Shown here piece after piece: positions 33,277-44,721 of a DNA stretch of 47,851 bases. The position numbers and the translations under genes are program-made. The notes under the pieces were generated by a model, which made no database searches, was not told where the DNA came from, and worked only from the letters and a program-made list of their open reading frames with translations. How positions within the stretch are numbered: the first letter of the stretch is position 1; each line of letters begins with the position of its first letter. Source of the stretch: Cypionkella sp. (GTDB lineage Bacteria > Pseudomonadota > Alphaproteobacteria > Rhodobacterales > Rhodobacteraceae); contig NZ_JAQGKQ010000065.1 in NCBI RefSeq assembly GCF_028290025.1, positions 1 through 47,851 on the forward strand, read 5' to 3'.

Positions 33277-33296
33277 CCCTCCCGCCCCAGCCAACT
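33277..33296. repeat. attR, 20-bp direct repeat
   Basis: Identical to 16176-16195. This copy carries only the 3' end of tRNA-Gln and no full tRNA, which marks it as the distal end of the element. Confidence 0.93.
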
Positions 33297-33380
33297 TCAA
33301 TGAGGTGGACGTATTTTTGTCGTTGCGCTAAGCGAGCTTAGTGTCTGAATCGCAATCTAACGATGCGGTTTATAATTGAA

Positions 33381-33406
33381 ACGGGCGAGTAGCAGAACCC
33401 GCCCGT
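33381..33406 (-). terminator. Terminator of the DUF3892 gene
   Basis: ACGGGCG at 33381-33387 pairs with CGCCCGT at 33400-33406; on the minus strand TTT follows. Confidence 0.6.
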
Positions 33407-33449
33407 CTGTTAGCAGCAGTATCCGCGCGATTTTACCGAACCAGGCGTT

Positions 33450-33662
33450 TCAACCTAGGTTGTCGCGATCAGTTGCGTTTGGATTTGACACTGGAGTTGC
33501 CAGCCCGTTGATAATCCGAACATGGTAGCCGTCATGTTCGCCCGCCCGAATTTGTTGAACCAACTCACGACGAGACATATCACCCTGACCTTGCACATTG
33601 AATCGGGTATTGCGTCCTGTTTCAGACTCACTGGTTACAGTAATTTTTGACTTGCCGTTCAT
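33450..33662 (-). CDS. DUF3892 domain protein
   Basis: 70 residues, ATG at 33662 with a near-perfect AAAGGAG 7 bases upstream. The pattern MSRRELVQQIRAGEHDGYHV followed by NGLATPV is the DUF3892 core, a small fold of unknown function frequent in bacteria and plasmids. It is the first gene after attR and belongs to the chromosome rather than the element. Two DnaA boxes lie 20-40 bases upstream of the start, within the promoter region, so expression may respond to DnaA. Function unknown. Confidence 0.75.
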   Translation of the reverse strand: MNGKSKITVTSESETGRNTRFNVQGQGDMSRRELVQQIRAGEHDGYHVRIINGLATPVSNPNATDRDNLG

Positions 33663-33680
33663 GGCAAATCTCCTTTCAAG

Positions 33681-33699
33681 TTATCCACACTTATCCACG
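33681..33699 (+). promoter_or_regulatory. Two tandem DnaA boxes
   Basis: TTATCCACA at 33681-33689 matches the DnaA consensus perfectly and TTATCCACG at 33691-33699 differs at the last base. They are 10 bases apart, one helical turn, upstream of the DUF3892 gene and beyond the nrdJ 3' end. Confidence 0.7.
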
Positions 33700-33829
33700 G
33701 CCTCGCTGTAAACGGTGGACAGTTTCAGGCGCGGTATTGCTGTTTCCGAAAACCATGGTCCTAAAGAACCATCGTCCCGCGAGGGGCGAGACAGCTTCTG
33801 GCGCTGTGCCTTATACACGCTGGAAAGCT

Positions 33830-33857
33830 GGGGTGTGCCGTTGGCGCGGCACACCCC
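33830..33857 (-). terminator. Terminator of nrdJ
   Basis: GGGGTGTGCCG at 33830-33840 and CGGCACACCCC at 33847-33857 form an 11-base stem with a 6-base loop, 14 bases after the nrdJ stop; a short T run follows on the minus strand. Confidence 0.8.
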
Positions 33858-33871
33858 AAGCTCAATTCTTC

Positions 33872-36800
33872 TCAACTACACCCGCTCGTGCCACCGCAGG
33901 TGTTGCACTTCATGCAGGTGCCGTTGCGGACAAGGGTGTAGTTGCCGCATTCGCCGCAGGGGTCGCCCTCGTAGCCTTGCATTTTGGCTTTCACCCGCAA
34001 ATCCATCGTGACTGTGCCGGTGCCGAGTGCGGTGCCGCTGGTCATCATGCTGCCCATCGCTCCAGCCAGCGCGCGGGCGGTATCGGGGATCAGCATGTTC
34101 AAGGCCGAGACCGGATCGGTGCCATTTGCCAGTGCTGTGGCCCCCATACCGCCTTGCAGCACCACCAATTCGGAAGGCAGACGCTTGCGCAGATAGCCGG
34201 TCGAGCTGATTTGCTTCAGCACCTCCAACCCACGGGTGGCGGCCTGATCCGAGACCTCCGAGACGTTGCGCTTGCCCTCGTCTTCACCGCGGCCGAGATC
34301 ATCGAACGAAGCACCGGTGGGTTTGACATGCGCAAGGTCGGTGCGGTCGAGGTAAGAAATTGCCAACTCGCGGAAGATATAGTCGAGGATTGAGGTGGCG
34401 TTTTTGATGCTGTCGTTGCCCTGCACCATGCCTGCAGGCTCAAAGCGCGTGAAGGTGAACGCATCGACATATTCCTCCAACGGCACCCCATATTGCAGGC
34501 CAACCGAGATCGCGATGGCGAAATTGTTCATCATGGCGCGGAAGCCGGCGCCTTCCTTATGCATGTCGATGAAAATCTCGCCCAAGCGACCGTCAACATA
34601 CTCGCCGGTGCGCAGATAGACCTTATGGCCGCCAACGATGGCTTTTTGCGTGTAGCCTTTGCGGCGCTCGGGCAGCTTTTCGCGATTGGTTCGGATGATT
34701 TCCTTGTAGATGATCTTTTCGACGATTTTTTCGGCCAGAACGGCGGCTTTTTCTTGGTTGGAGCCCGAGGCAAGGATTTCTTCGGCCTCCTCATCGTCTT
34801 CAACCAAGGCCGAGGCTAAGGGCTGCGACAGTTTCGAGCCGTCGCGATAGAGCGCGTTGGCCTTGATGCCAAGCGAGTGGCTGAGCTCATAGGCGGCCAA
34901 AGTCTCTGCAATCGTTGCAGAATTTGGCATGTTGATGGTCTTGGAGATCGCCCCCGAGATGAACGACTGCGCCGCCGCCATCATGTGAATGTGGCTTTCC
35001 ACCGAGAGATACCGCTTGCCGGTTTTGCCGCAGGGATTGGCGCAATCGAACACCGAATAGTGCTGCGGTTTCAGGAAGGGTGCGCCTTCCAGCGTCATCG
35101 TGCCACAAACATGATCGTTCGCGGCGTCAATCTGCGCTTTGGTAAAGCCGAGGTGGCGCAGCAAATCAAAGCTAGGGTCGGCCAGCTTTTCAGCCGGGAT
35201 GCCAAGGGTTTTCTTGCAGAAATCCTCGCCAATCGTCCATTGGTTGAACACAAAGCGGATGTCGAAAGCCGAGGGCAGTGCTGCTTCAATCTTTTCCAAT
35301 TCGCGGGGGCCAAAGCCGTGGCCGACCAGCGAAGTGGTGTTGATGCCCGGGCAATTGCCGATGGAGCCGTGACCGACCGCGTAGGCCACCATTTCAGCGG
35401 CTTGGCTGGTGGAATAGCCAAGTTTCTCGAGTGCCGCCGGGACCGATTGGTTAATGATCTTGAAATAGCCACCGCCCGCGAGTTTTTTGAATTTCACCAG
35501 CGCGAAGTCAGGCTCGATGCCGGTGGTGTCGCAATCCATCACCAGACCGATGGTGCCCGTGGGCGCGATCACCGTGGTTTGCGCGTTGCGGAAGCCGTGG
35601 GCTTGGCCAAGCGTCAACGCCTCATCCCAAGCGGATTTGGCTAAAGTGACCAAGGTTTGATCCGGGCAGTTGGCAGCATCCAAGGCGACCGGATTGACGT
35701 TAACTGCCTCGTAAGTTGTTTTACCATAAGCCGCCGCGCGGTGGTTGCGGATCACCCGCAGCATGTGCTGGGCGTTGCGGGCATAGCCGCTGAAGGCACC
35801 GAGTTCCGCCGCCATCTCGGCCGAAGTCGCGTAAGCCACCCCGGTCATCAGCGCTGTCAAAGCGCCACAGAACGCCCTGCCCTCGATGGAATCGTAGCCA
35901 AGCCCCATGTTCATCAAAAGGCCACCGATGTTGGCATAACCCAAGCCCAAGGTGCGGAAATCGTAGGAAAGTTGCGCGATTTCCTTCGATGGGAATTGCG
36001 CCATCATTACCGAGATTTCCAGTGTGACCGTCCAAAGCCGAGTGGCATGAATGTAGGCGTCGCTGTCAAACTGGCCGTCTTTGAAGAAGGTCAGCAAGTT
36101 CATCGACGCCAAGTTACAAGCTGTATCGTCGAGAAACATATACTCCGAGCAAGGATTAGAGCCGCGAATGGCGCCATCTTCCGGACAAGTGTGCCACGCG
36201 TTAACCGTGTCGTGAAACTGGATGCCGGGATCGGCGCAGGCCCAAGCGGCATGGCCGACCTGATCCCACAAATCGCGGGCTTTCAGCGTTTTTGCGATCT
36301 TGCCGTCGGTGCGGCGGATCAGCGCCCAATCGGCGTCATCCTTAACGGTGGTCAGGAACGCATCGGTGACACGCACCGAATTGTTCGAGTTTTGGCCGGA
36401 AACCGTGATGTAGGCTTCGGAATCCCAATCGACGTCATAGGTCGGGAATTCGATGCTGGTGAAGCCTTGCTTGGCGTATTGCAGGATGCGGTTGGTGTAA
36501 GTGTCAGGGATCATCGCCTTTTTCGCCGAGCGGATCGCAGCTTTCAGCGCCGGATTCTTCGCCGGATCAACCGAGTCATCGCCAGCGCCATCCCATTGAC
36601 GGATCGCGGTAAAAATCTCATTCAGCTTCAATTCATGGGCTTTGGAGCCTGCCACCAGCGAGGCAACCTTTTGTTCCTCAATGACTTTCCAATTTACGAA
36701 AGCCTCAACATCGGGGTGATCCATGTCGCAGATCACCATTTTGGCAGCGCGGCGCGTGGTGCCGCCGGATTTGATAGCGCCCGCTGCCCGGTCGCCAATT

Positions 36801-37576
36801 TTCAGGAAGCCCATTAGGCCGGAAGATTTGCCGCCGCCTGACAGCTTTTCACCCGCGCCGCGCAGGCTTGAGAAGTTGGTGCCGGTGCCCGAGCCGTATT
36901 TGAACAGCCGCGCCTCACGCACCCACAGGTCCATGATGCCGCCGTCGCCGACCAGATCATCCTTAACCGATTGGATAAAGCAGGCGTGCGGCTGCGGATG
37001 CTCATAAGCGCTACTAGATTTAGTTAGCACGCCCGTCAGATGATCAACGTAGTAATGACCCTGCGATGGGCCGTCGATGCCATAAGCCCAGTGCAGACCA
37101 GTGTTGAACCACTGCGGGCTATTCGGCGCTGCCATTTGACGCGCCAGCATGAAACGCATCTCGTCATAATAGACGCGCGCATCGGATTCAGTGCTGAAAT
37201 AACCGCCCTTCCAACCCCAATACGTCCACGCGCCTGCAAGACGGTCGAATACTTGCTTGGCAGAGGTCTCGCCGACAAGACGATCCTCGACGGGGAGTTT
37301 AGCCAAGGCATCTTCGTCCGGGACAGAACGCCACAAAAAGTTCGGAATATTCTTTTCTTTCAGGCGTTTAAGAACTGCCGGGATGCCAGCTTTGCGGAAA
37401 TACTTCTGCGCCAAAACGTCGGAGGCAACTTGGCTCCAACCCTGCGGAACCTCGACGGCTTCGTTGCGGAACACAATTGTTCCATCGGGATTGCGTATCT
37501 CTGACACGGTGGTCGAAAACGCAATCGCGCCGTAGGCACCGGTTGCTTCGGTGGTAAACTTCCGCTCGATTTTCAT
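33872..37576 (-). CDS. nrdJ: Vitamin B12-dependent ribonucleotide reductase (class II)
   Basis: 1234 residues from the ATG at 37576. It reduces ribonucleoside diphosphates or triphosphates with adenosylcobalamin as radical source and needs no oxygen. Visible landmarks are [19 protein letters not shown] and [17 protein letters not shown] in the first third, [16 protein letters not shown], the active-site motif [13 protein letters not shown] with the NxCxE residues, the phosphate-binding [16 protein letters not shown], and a C-terminal zinc-type cysteine cluster ([16 protein letters not shown]) with the last residues SGCS for re-reduction. Size and order match the alphaproteobacterial NrdJ of Rhodobacteraceae. 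It stands alone with a strong terminator. I saw no convincing cobalamin riboswitch upstream. Confidence 0.97.
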   Translation of the reverse strand: MKIERKFTTEATGAYGAIAFSTTVSEIRNPDGTIVFRNEAVEVPQGWSQVASDVLAQKYFRKAGIPAVLKRLKEKNIPNFLWRSVPDEDALAKLPVEDRLVGETSAKQVFDRLAGAWTYWGWKGGYFSTESDARVYYDEMRFMLARQMAAPNSPQWFNTGLHWAYGIDGPSQGHYYVDHLTGVLTKSSSAYEHPQPHACFIQSVKDDLVGDGGIMDLWVREARLFKYGSGTGTNFSSLRGAGEKLSGGGKSSGLMGFLKIGDRAAGAIKSGGTTRRAAKMVICDMDHPDVEAFVNWKVIEEQKVASLVAGSKAHELKLNEIFTAIRQWDGAGDDSVDPAKNPALKAAIRSAKKAMIPDTYTNRILQYAKQGFTSIEFPTYDVDWDSEAYITVSGQNSNNSVRVTDAFLTTVKDDADWALIRRTDGKIAKTLKARDLWDQVGHAAWACADPGIQFHDTVNAWHTCPEDGAIRGSNPCSEYMFLDDTACNLASMNLLTFFKDGQFDSDAYIHATRLWTVTLEISVMMAQFPSKEIAQLSYDFRTLGLGYANIGGLLMNMGLGYDSIEGRAFCGALTALMTGVAYATSAEMAAELGAFSGYARNAQHMLRVIRNHRAAAYGKTTYEAVNVNPVALDAANCPDQTLVTLAKSAWDEALTLGQAHGFRNAQTTVIAPTGTIGLVMDCDTTGIEPDFALVKFKKLAGGGYFKIINQSVPAALEKLGYSTSQAAEMVAYAVGHGSIGNCPGINTTSLVGHGFGPRELEKIEAALPSAFDIRFVFNQWTIGEDFCKKTLGIPAEKLADPSFDLLRHLGFTKAQIDAANDHVCGTMTLEGAPFLKPQHYSVFDCANPCGKTGKRYLSVESHIHMMAAAQSFISGAISKTINMPNSATIAETLAAYELSHSLGIKANALYRDGSKLSQPLASALVEDDEEAEEILASGSNQEKAAVLAEKIVEKIIYKEIIRTNREKLPERRKGYTQKAIVGGHKVYLRTGEYVDGRLGEIFIDMHKEGAGFRAMMNNFAIAISVGLQYGVPLEEYVDAFTFTRFEPAGMVQGNDSIKNATSILDYIFRELAISYLDRTDLAHVKPTGASFDDLGRGEDEGKRNVSEVSDQAATRGLEVLKQISSTGYLRKRLPSELVVLQGGMGATALANGTDPVSALNMLIPDTARALAGAMGSMMTSGTALGTGTVTMDLRVKAKMQGYEGDPCGECGNYTLVRNGTCMKCNTCGGTSGCS

Positions 37577-38015
37577 CTGCCTATCCCATGTTTTAGCGCG
37601 GTTTCTAATAAGCCGCGTCATTTTGCTATACTGTCGCCACCCGTTCCACAGCTTGCCATCCCTGCCGATTAGGTTGGGAAAGACCCTTATTGCGGGTCTG
37701 GAAAACTGTTGCAGGAGTTCACTGGCACACTACATCTTGTGGCCTTGTACGGCGCGTCGTCAAACTGTCGCAAATCTTCGACCGCATCAAATGAAATTTT
37801 GACTTATACACCAGATTTTGTGCTTGACGGAGGACGTGTCCCTACATCTACCCATGTCCCTGTCCGCGCATTCGAGGAGTTTCGTGCAAAAAGCGTGCTT
37901 AATGTAGGGTCGCAACTGCTGCAAAAACCCAAGTATCGTGGCACGCTTGCCGGTTCTTGTTGAGAACGAGTCGTAGCAGAGCGATTCCCTAGACAGCTGC
38001 GTCTGATCTTCTGCG
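37577..38015. other. Intergenic region upstream of nrdJ
   Basis: 439 bases with no gene that I can support; small frames on the plus strand lack ribosome sites and typical coding composition. It should contain the nrdJ promoter. One small inverted repeat, AGACCC with GGGTCT at 37681-37699, is present. No B12 box or NrdR box was convincing. Confidence 0.5.
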
Positions 38016-38894
38016 CTACCGCCGGTTAATCAAAACGATTCCCGCCGCAATCAATCCCGCTGCCATGATGAGGCCAAAAGACAACGCTTCGTTGAAAATA
38101 AAATGGCCCAAAATGATCGCGAACAGCGGCGTAAGGAAGGAAAAGCTGGCGACGGTCGAAGTCGGGTAAACCGACAGCAACCACAGCCAAGTGATGAAAA
38201 CTCCGGCCACCACGACCCCCGCCTGCAGTACGAGCCAGACCCAGTGGATTGGTTCTACCTCGCGGATCAGCGGGCCGAAGAATGGGCTTGCCGCCAGCAA
38301 AATTGGCGCCGAAATCAACACCATCCAGAATAACTGTGCTTCTGGCCCCGCTTCACGCAACCGGGTTTTGCGCGCCAAAAGTGCCGTGCCTGCCCAGCCC
38401 CACGCGCCCACCAAAGCGCAAAGGTCTCCTGCGATGCTTGCATGACCGGACGGGCTTTTAGAGAGAATCACCCAAGCTGTGCCAATAAAGGCCAACCCAA
38501 GACCAAACCCGCGTTTGGGTGTAATACGCTCATTCGGTAGCCAAAAATGCGCAGCGACGGCCAACCAAAGCGGCATTGAATAGAAGATGACCGAGGCCCG
38601 GCCCACCGCTGTTAAGTCTAGCGCCATGAAAAGGCACATAAACTCGATCGCGAATACGCTGCCAAGTGCGAGGCCGGGGCCAAGGTCTGCGACCCGAACC
38701 CGCGCCCAGAGTCCACGATATCTCAGCCAGCCATATACGAACACGATCGCCAAGGCGGACCGCAGTCCCGCGAAAAACACCGGTTGCAGGCCCCGATTGA
38801 CCTCTTTCACTGCGATTTGATTGATTGCCAGCAGCAAGGTCACCACGATAAGCGCCGCCAAGCCAATACCGTCCAGCCGCTCTTTGCGCATCAT
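38016..38894 (-). CDS. EamA-family (DMT) transporter
   Basis: 292 residues with ten hydrophobic segments in two homologous halves, the EamA layout. The second ATG at 38891 has GAGGG at better spacing than the first at 38894, so the real start may be one residue later. Conserved positions include AINQIAVKEVNRGLQPVFFA in the first span pair and VASFSFLTPLFAIILGHFIF near the end, with a glutamate after it (NEALS). These proteins export amino acids, metabolites or drugs; substrate cannot be told. Divergent from the Fur-type gene with a 120-base gap. Confidence 0.85.
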   Translation of the reverse strand: MMRKERLDGIGLAALIVVTLLLAINQIAVKEVNRGLQPVFFAGLRSALAIVFVYGWLRYRGLWARVRVADLGPGLALGSVFAIEFMCLFMALDLTAVGRASVIFYSMPLWLAVAAHFWLPNERITPKRGFGLGLAFIGTAWVILSKSPSGHASIAGDLCALVGAWGWAGTALLARKTRLREAGPEAQLFWMVLISAPILLAASPFFGPLIREVEPIHWVWLVLQAGVVVAGVFITWLWLLSVYPTSTVASFSFLTPLFAIILGHFIFNEALSFGLIMAAGLIAAGIVLINRR

Positions 38895-39016
38895 TGCCCT
38901 CGCTTTCGCGCCAACCTGCCGGGGGCAGCCCGGTTAAGTCAAGCCGCGCAAAACTGCTGGCAGCACCATACGCTTTGCCGTAAACGCGCATTATCCAAGG
39001 GACGGGGAGCCAAGCC

Positions 39017-39427
39017 ATGACCGATCTGATCTCACGCGGGGTCGCCAAGGGCTTGCGAATGACCGACCAGCGCCGCGTTGTAGCCCGGGTGATTGCGGTG
39101 GCCGACGACCACCCTGATGTCGAAGAACTTTATGCGCGCGCGGCGCAGGTCGATCCAAAAATCTCGCTCGCCACGGTGTACCGCACCGTGAAGCTGTTCG
39201 AAGAATGTGGCCTGCTGGAACGCTTGGAGTTTGGCGATGGCCGCGCGCGCTATGAAGATGCCGAGCGTGATCACCATGACCATCTGATTGACGTGAACAC
39301 CGGGCAAGTCATTGAATTTGTTGATCCGGAAATTGAAGCCTTGCAGGAACGCATTGCGGCTCGGCTGGGTTATCGCTTGATCGGGCACAGGCTGGAACTG
39401 CTCGGCGTTCCGGTCAAGAAGGGATAA
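39017..39427 (+). CDS. Fur-family metal regulator, Mur-like
   Basis: 136 residues, ATG at 39017 after GGGGAG. N-terminal winged helix with RMTDQRRVVARVIA, VDPKISLATVYRTVKLFEE as the recognition part; C-terminal dimer and metal domain with DHHDHLIDVNTGQVIEF and EIEALQERIAARLGYRLIGH. The usual CxxC zinc motif of E. coli Fur is absent (LIDVNTG in place of LICxxCG), which is normal in the alphaproteobacterial Fur/Mur group that senses manganese or iron. The histidine-rich HHDH metal site is kept. It is 3 bases before an EamA transporter gene and so forms an operon with it. Confidence 0.9.
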   Translation: MTDLISRGVAKGLRMTDQRRVVARVIAVADDHPDVEELYARAAQVDPKISLATVYRTVKLFEECGLLERLEFGDGRARYEDAERDHHDHLIDVNTGQVIEFVDPEIEALQERIAARLGYRLIGHRLELLGVPVKKG

Positions 39428-39430
39428 AGT

Positions 39431-41645
<2,215 letters not shown>

Positions 41646-41674
41646 GGTTATCAGAGCGATTGAACCAAGAATTG

Positions 41675-41707
41675 AACCACGCAAAGCACATCTTTGCGTG
41701 GTTTTTT
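41675..41707 (+). terminator. Rho-independent terminator of eno
   Basis: AACCACGCAAAG at 41675-41686 pairs with CTTTGCGTGGTT at 41692-41703 around a 5-base loop, followed by T's to 41707. Confidence 0.92.
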
Positions 41708-41713
41708 CATGGG

Positions 41714-42787
41714 CTAGGGCAGCGGTTTCAACAGTCGGCAGGGGCGGAAATCGGCCAGCAACGGATGATCGCCCTGCCCCATGATCTCCGCTGCCAAAGC
41801 CTCACCCACCAGCGCCGACAGTGTCACGCCGGAGTGCATCACGGCAAGACTCAGGCCCTGTTGCACTTCACCGATCAGCGGCAGACCGTCTCCCGGCACC
41901 GGACGATGCCCCAGCAGCCACCGATCCAGTGCCAAATCGGGCGCATCAAACCGCAGACGCAGCCGTGCAACCGTGGCCTCGGCCTCGGCCGCTGGATCAT
42001 CGATGACTTCGCGCGCATCCGCCTGATGGTTGGCGATGCCGGGGGCGAGCAGCCGACCGGTCGCATCCTGACGGATTTCCTGATCGGGTGTGACAAGGAT
42101 ATGGTGGACGCGCCAATCGACCGGCTTGGTGTGGACAAGCACGCCGGGGCGGCTGAGCATCGGCAGATCTAGGCCCAGCGGCGCAAGCAATGCGGGCGAT
42201 GCAACGCCCGCCGCAACGATGTTGTGATCGGCGATAAACGGGCCGATTGCGGTGCGCACGCCCGTGATCTGATCAGCGGTCTCGATCAGCGATTTCACCG
42301 CAATGCCGCTTAGGAGCCGCGCGCCAGACGCTGCGAGCAAGGCGTGCGTTAAGGCTGCCGCATCGACCGCGCCTTCGTTTGGAAAGTGCAAAGCACGGCT
42401 GGGTGGGTGGGCCAGATGCGGCTCTAACTTGACGATTTCAGCGCGGGTAAGTTGGGCAACGGGATAGCCGAAACCAGCAAGATCGGCCGCCATTCTGTCA
42501 AAGCCAGCGCCCTCATCCTCAAACCAAAGCGTGCCTTGCCAGTTGGGCGCGCAGGCTGGCATCAGGCTCGCCAGACGGCGATGCGCGGCCATAGCCTCAA
42601 CCCGCAAGCGGCGATGCGCGGGGTTTTCGTAAAAGCTAGCGTTGATCCAGCCAAAGTTGCACCCCGAAGCGGCATCGGCGGGTTTTTCGGACTCAAACAC
42701 CGTCACTTGCGCGCCGAGGCGGCTCAGTTGAAAGGCGAGATTGGCACCGATGATGCCTGCGCCGACAATATTGATGGTTTTCGGCAT
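41714..42787 (-). CDS. FAD-dependent amino acid oxidase/dehydrogenase, DadA-like
   Basis: 357 residues, ATG at 42787 after AAAAGGAG. N-terminal FAD fold: INIVGAGIIGANLAFQLSRL, then a glutamate (FESEK) for the ribose. Later motifs: ALHFPNEGAVDAAALTHALL with the substrate-side region, HNIVAAGVASPALLAPLG, and the C-terminal GHRPVPGDGLPLIGEV with HSGVTLSALVGEALA, which binds FAD. The D-amino acid oxidase-type family includes DadA, glycine and sarcosine oxidases; the substrate is open. Convergent with eno. Confidence 0.85.
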   Translation of the reverse strand: MPKTINIVGAGIIGANLAFQLSRLGAQVTVFESEKPADAASGCNFGWINASFYENPAHRRLRVEAMAAHRRLASLMPACAPNWQGTLWFEDEGAGFDRMAADLAGFGYPVAQLTRAEIVKLEPHLAHPPSRALHFPNEGAVDAAALTHALLAASGARLLSGIAVKSLIETADQITGVRTAIGPFIADHNIVAAGVASPALLAPLGLDLPMLSRPGVLVHTKPVDWRVHHILVTPDQEIRQDATGRLLAPGIANHQADAREVIDDPAAEAEATVARLRLRFDAPDLALDRWLLGHRPVPGDGLPLIGEVQQGLSLAVMHSGVTLSALVGEALAAEIMGQGDHPLLADFRPCRLLKPLP

Positions 42788-42877
42788 GACTGCTCCTTTT
42801 CGCTATAGGCTGACAGGATGCAGCGGGCTTGAAAAGGGGGCCTTGCGGCTCAAAATTGCTTGCGGCAAACTGGCCGC

Positions 42878-43762
42878 ATGGATCACAAAAGTTTTGTTTC
42901 TGGGCTGGAGCCAGCGGTCAAAGCGCGGCTGTTGGCACGGTCTGACCGCGCGGGGTTGCTGCATCTGGCGGGGCATCTTGGCGCGATACTTCTGACGGGC
43001 GCGCTGATTGGTTTTGGCGTCCCCGGCTGGTGGCTGCTGCTGGCCGTGCAGGGTGTGTTGATCGTGTTTTTGTTCACGCTGGAGCATGAGGCGACGCATA
43101 AGACCCCCTTCGCATCCGAGCGGTTGAATGAGGCTGTCGGGCATCTCTGCGGGTTTCTGTTGCTGCTGCCTTCCCAGTGGTTTCGTTACTTCCATTTGGC
43201 GCATCACCGCTGGACCAACATTGCGGGCAAAGACCCCGAATTGGCTTCGGAAAAGCCCGGTAATCTTAGGGCTTGGGTCTGGCATGTGTCGGGTCTGCCC
43301 TACTGGATCTCAGGCGCGCGGCTGTTGTTTGATCTGGGTCGCGGACGGGCGGAGGGCGAGTATCTGCCCATCAGCGCCCTGCCCCGGATTGTGACCGAGG
43401 CGCGGTGGATGCTGCTGGGCTACGCGCTGGTTCTGGGGAGTTTGTTTGTAAGCCCACTGCTGTTTTGGGTCTGGCTGCTGCCCGTGCTGTTGGGCCAACC
43501 TGCGCTGCGTTTGTATCTGCTCGCCGAGCATGGCGACTGTCCGCAGGTGGCGAATATGTTTGAGAATACCCGCACTACTTTTACCACCGCGCTGATGCGA
43601 TTTTTGGCGTGGAACATGCCCTATCACGTCGAACACCATGTCTATCCGGCGGTGCCGTTTCACCAACTGCCTGCGTTGCATCGGTTGATGAAGGCGGAGT
43701 TGCGGGTGACGGCGGACGGCTATGCGGCGTTTACCAAGGGCTATCTCGCGCGGCGAATGTAA
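42878..43762 (+). CDS. Membrane fatty acid desaturase
   Basis: 294 residues from the ATG at 42878; a TTG at 42860 is in frame but less likely. Four hydrophobic segments and the three histidine boxes of the di-iron desaturases: HEATH, HLAHHRW and MPYHVEHHVYP. The enzyme introduces a double bond or hydroxyl group into acyl chains at the inner membrane, using oxygen. Specificity cannot be read from the sequence. No strong ribosome site is visible. It stands alone, divergent from the DadA-like gene with a 90-base gap. Confidence 0.88.
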   Translation: MDHKSFVSGLEPAVKARLLARSDRAGLLHLAGHLGAILLTGALIGFGVPGWWLLLAVQGVLIVFLFTLEHEATHKTPFASERLNEAVGHLCGFLLLLPSQWFRYFHLAHHRWTNIAGKDPELASEKPGNLRAWVWHVSGLPYWISGARLLFDLGRGRAEGEYLPISALPRIVTEARWMLLGYALVLGSLFVSPLLFWVWLLPVLLGQPALRLYLLAEHGDCPQVANMFENTRTTFTTALMRFLAWNMPYHVEHHVYPAVPFHQLPALHRLMKAELRVTADGYAAFTKGYLARRM

Positions 43763-43814
43763 TGGTTACAAGTTAGCCGTGGCGTGGGGCTTGGCGCGGG
43801 GGTAGCTAGGGCGC

Positions 43815-44720
43815 ATGGAAAATTTACCCCCCAAGAACGAAGACTCGCTGCGTGGCTTTGGCTTTGCGCTCACTGCCTATCTGCTGTGGGGGTTTTTGCC
43901 GATATTTATGAAGGCGGTCGGGCATATCTCGCCTGCGGAAGTCATCGCGCATCGGGTGATCTGGTCAATTCCGATTGCGGGCGCTGTGTTGTGGGCGACG
44001 GGGCGGACGGCGGATTTGTGGGTGGCTTTGCGCAACCCGAAAATGCTGCTGATGGGGCTTGCGACGGCGGCGCTGATCTCGGTCAACTGGGGGATTTATG
44101 TCTGGTCGATCGGGGCAGGTCACGCGCTGGATGCGGCTTTGGGCTATTACGTCAACCCGCTGTTCTCGGTGTTTCTCGGCGCGATGCTGCTGGGGGAGCG
44201 GTTGAGCGTGGCGCAGAAATGCGCGATTGCGTTGGCTGCTTTGGCCGTGGTGGTGCTGACGATTGAGGCGGGCCGGCTGCCGCTGGTGGCTTTGGGGCTG
44301 ACGGTGACTTGGGGGATTTATGCGTATCTGAAAAAGTCGCTGCCAATTGGGCCGAACCAAGGGTTTTTCCTTGAGGTGCTGATTTTGCTGCCGTTTGCGC
44401 TCGCCTATGTGGTCTGGGCGCAAGTGACCGGGCGCAGTCATTTCATGGTGGGCGTGACGTCGGATACCGTGCTGCTGCTGTCTTGCGGATTGGTGACGGC
44501 GGTGCCGCTGATGGTTTATGCCAATGGCGCCAAATTGCTGCGGCTGTCGACCATTGGCATCATGCAATATATCGCGCCGACGATGATCTTCCTGACGGCG
44601 GTGTTTCTATTCGGCGAGCCATTCGGGCGCGGCAAAATGATCGCCTTTCCGATGATCTGGGTGGCGCTGGTGATCTATACGGTGTCGATGGTACGCCAAG
44701 CGCGGGCTGTGGGGAAGTAG
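43815..44720 (+). CDS. rarD: EamA-family transporter RarD
   Basis: 301 residues with ten membrane segments. The N-terminal GFGFALTAYLLWGFLPIFMKA with HISPAEVIAHRVIWSIP, NWGIYVWSIGAGHALDAALG and YYVNPLFSVFLGAMLLGERL is the RarD signature, distinct from the two other EamA proteins in the window. Named for chloramphenicol-related growth in E. coli; physiological substrate unknown. 53 bases after the desaturase and convergent with anmK, with 1 base between the stops. Confidence 0.9.
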   Translation: MENLPPKNEDSLRGFGFALTAYLLWGFLPIFMKAVGHISPAEVIAHRVIWSIPIAGAVLWATGRTADLWVALRNPKMLLMGLATAALISVNWGIYVWSIGAGHALDAALGYYVNPLFSVFLGAMLLGERLSVAQKCAIALAALAVVVLTIEAGRLPLVALGLTVTWGIYAYLKKSLPIGPNQGFFLEVLILLPFALAYVVWAQVTGRSHFMVGVTSDTVLLLSCGLVTAVPLMVYANGAKLLRLSTIGIMQYIAPTMIFLTAVFLFGEPFGRGKMIAFPMIWVALVIYTVSMVRQARAVGK

Positions 44721-44721
44721 G

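Larger units (their letters stand above)
16176..33296. mobile_element. 17.1-kb integrated element in tRNA-Gln: capsid-encoding satellite-like prophage
   Basis: Bounded by identical 20-bp copies at 16176-16195 and 33277-33296. It encodes an integrase next to the right end, 14 tightly packed genes for head, packaging and a few tail-associated functions, and a left part with small unknown genes, a lipoprotein, a tail-anchored protein and a repeat-rich control region. No major tail tube, baseplate, fibre, holin, endolysin, primase or repressor gene is recognisable. All genes on it are intact. This fits a phage satellite that builds its own capsid and borrows tails, as known for capsid-forming PICIs. 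A deleted prophage with unrecognised genes cannot be excluded. Confidence 0.8.

Noticed and set aside
37709..37963. Plus-strand frame of 84 residues upstream of nrdJ
   Set aside because: It starts with TTG without a ribosome site and its protein has no coding-like character.
37577..38015. Cobalamin riboswitch upstream of nrdJ
   Set aside because: I looked for a B12 box on the minus strand and found no convincing match or folded core; only a small inverted repeat is present.
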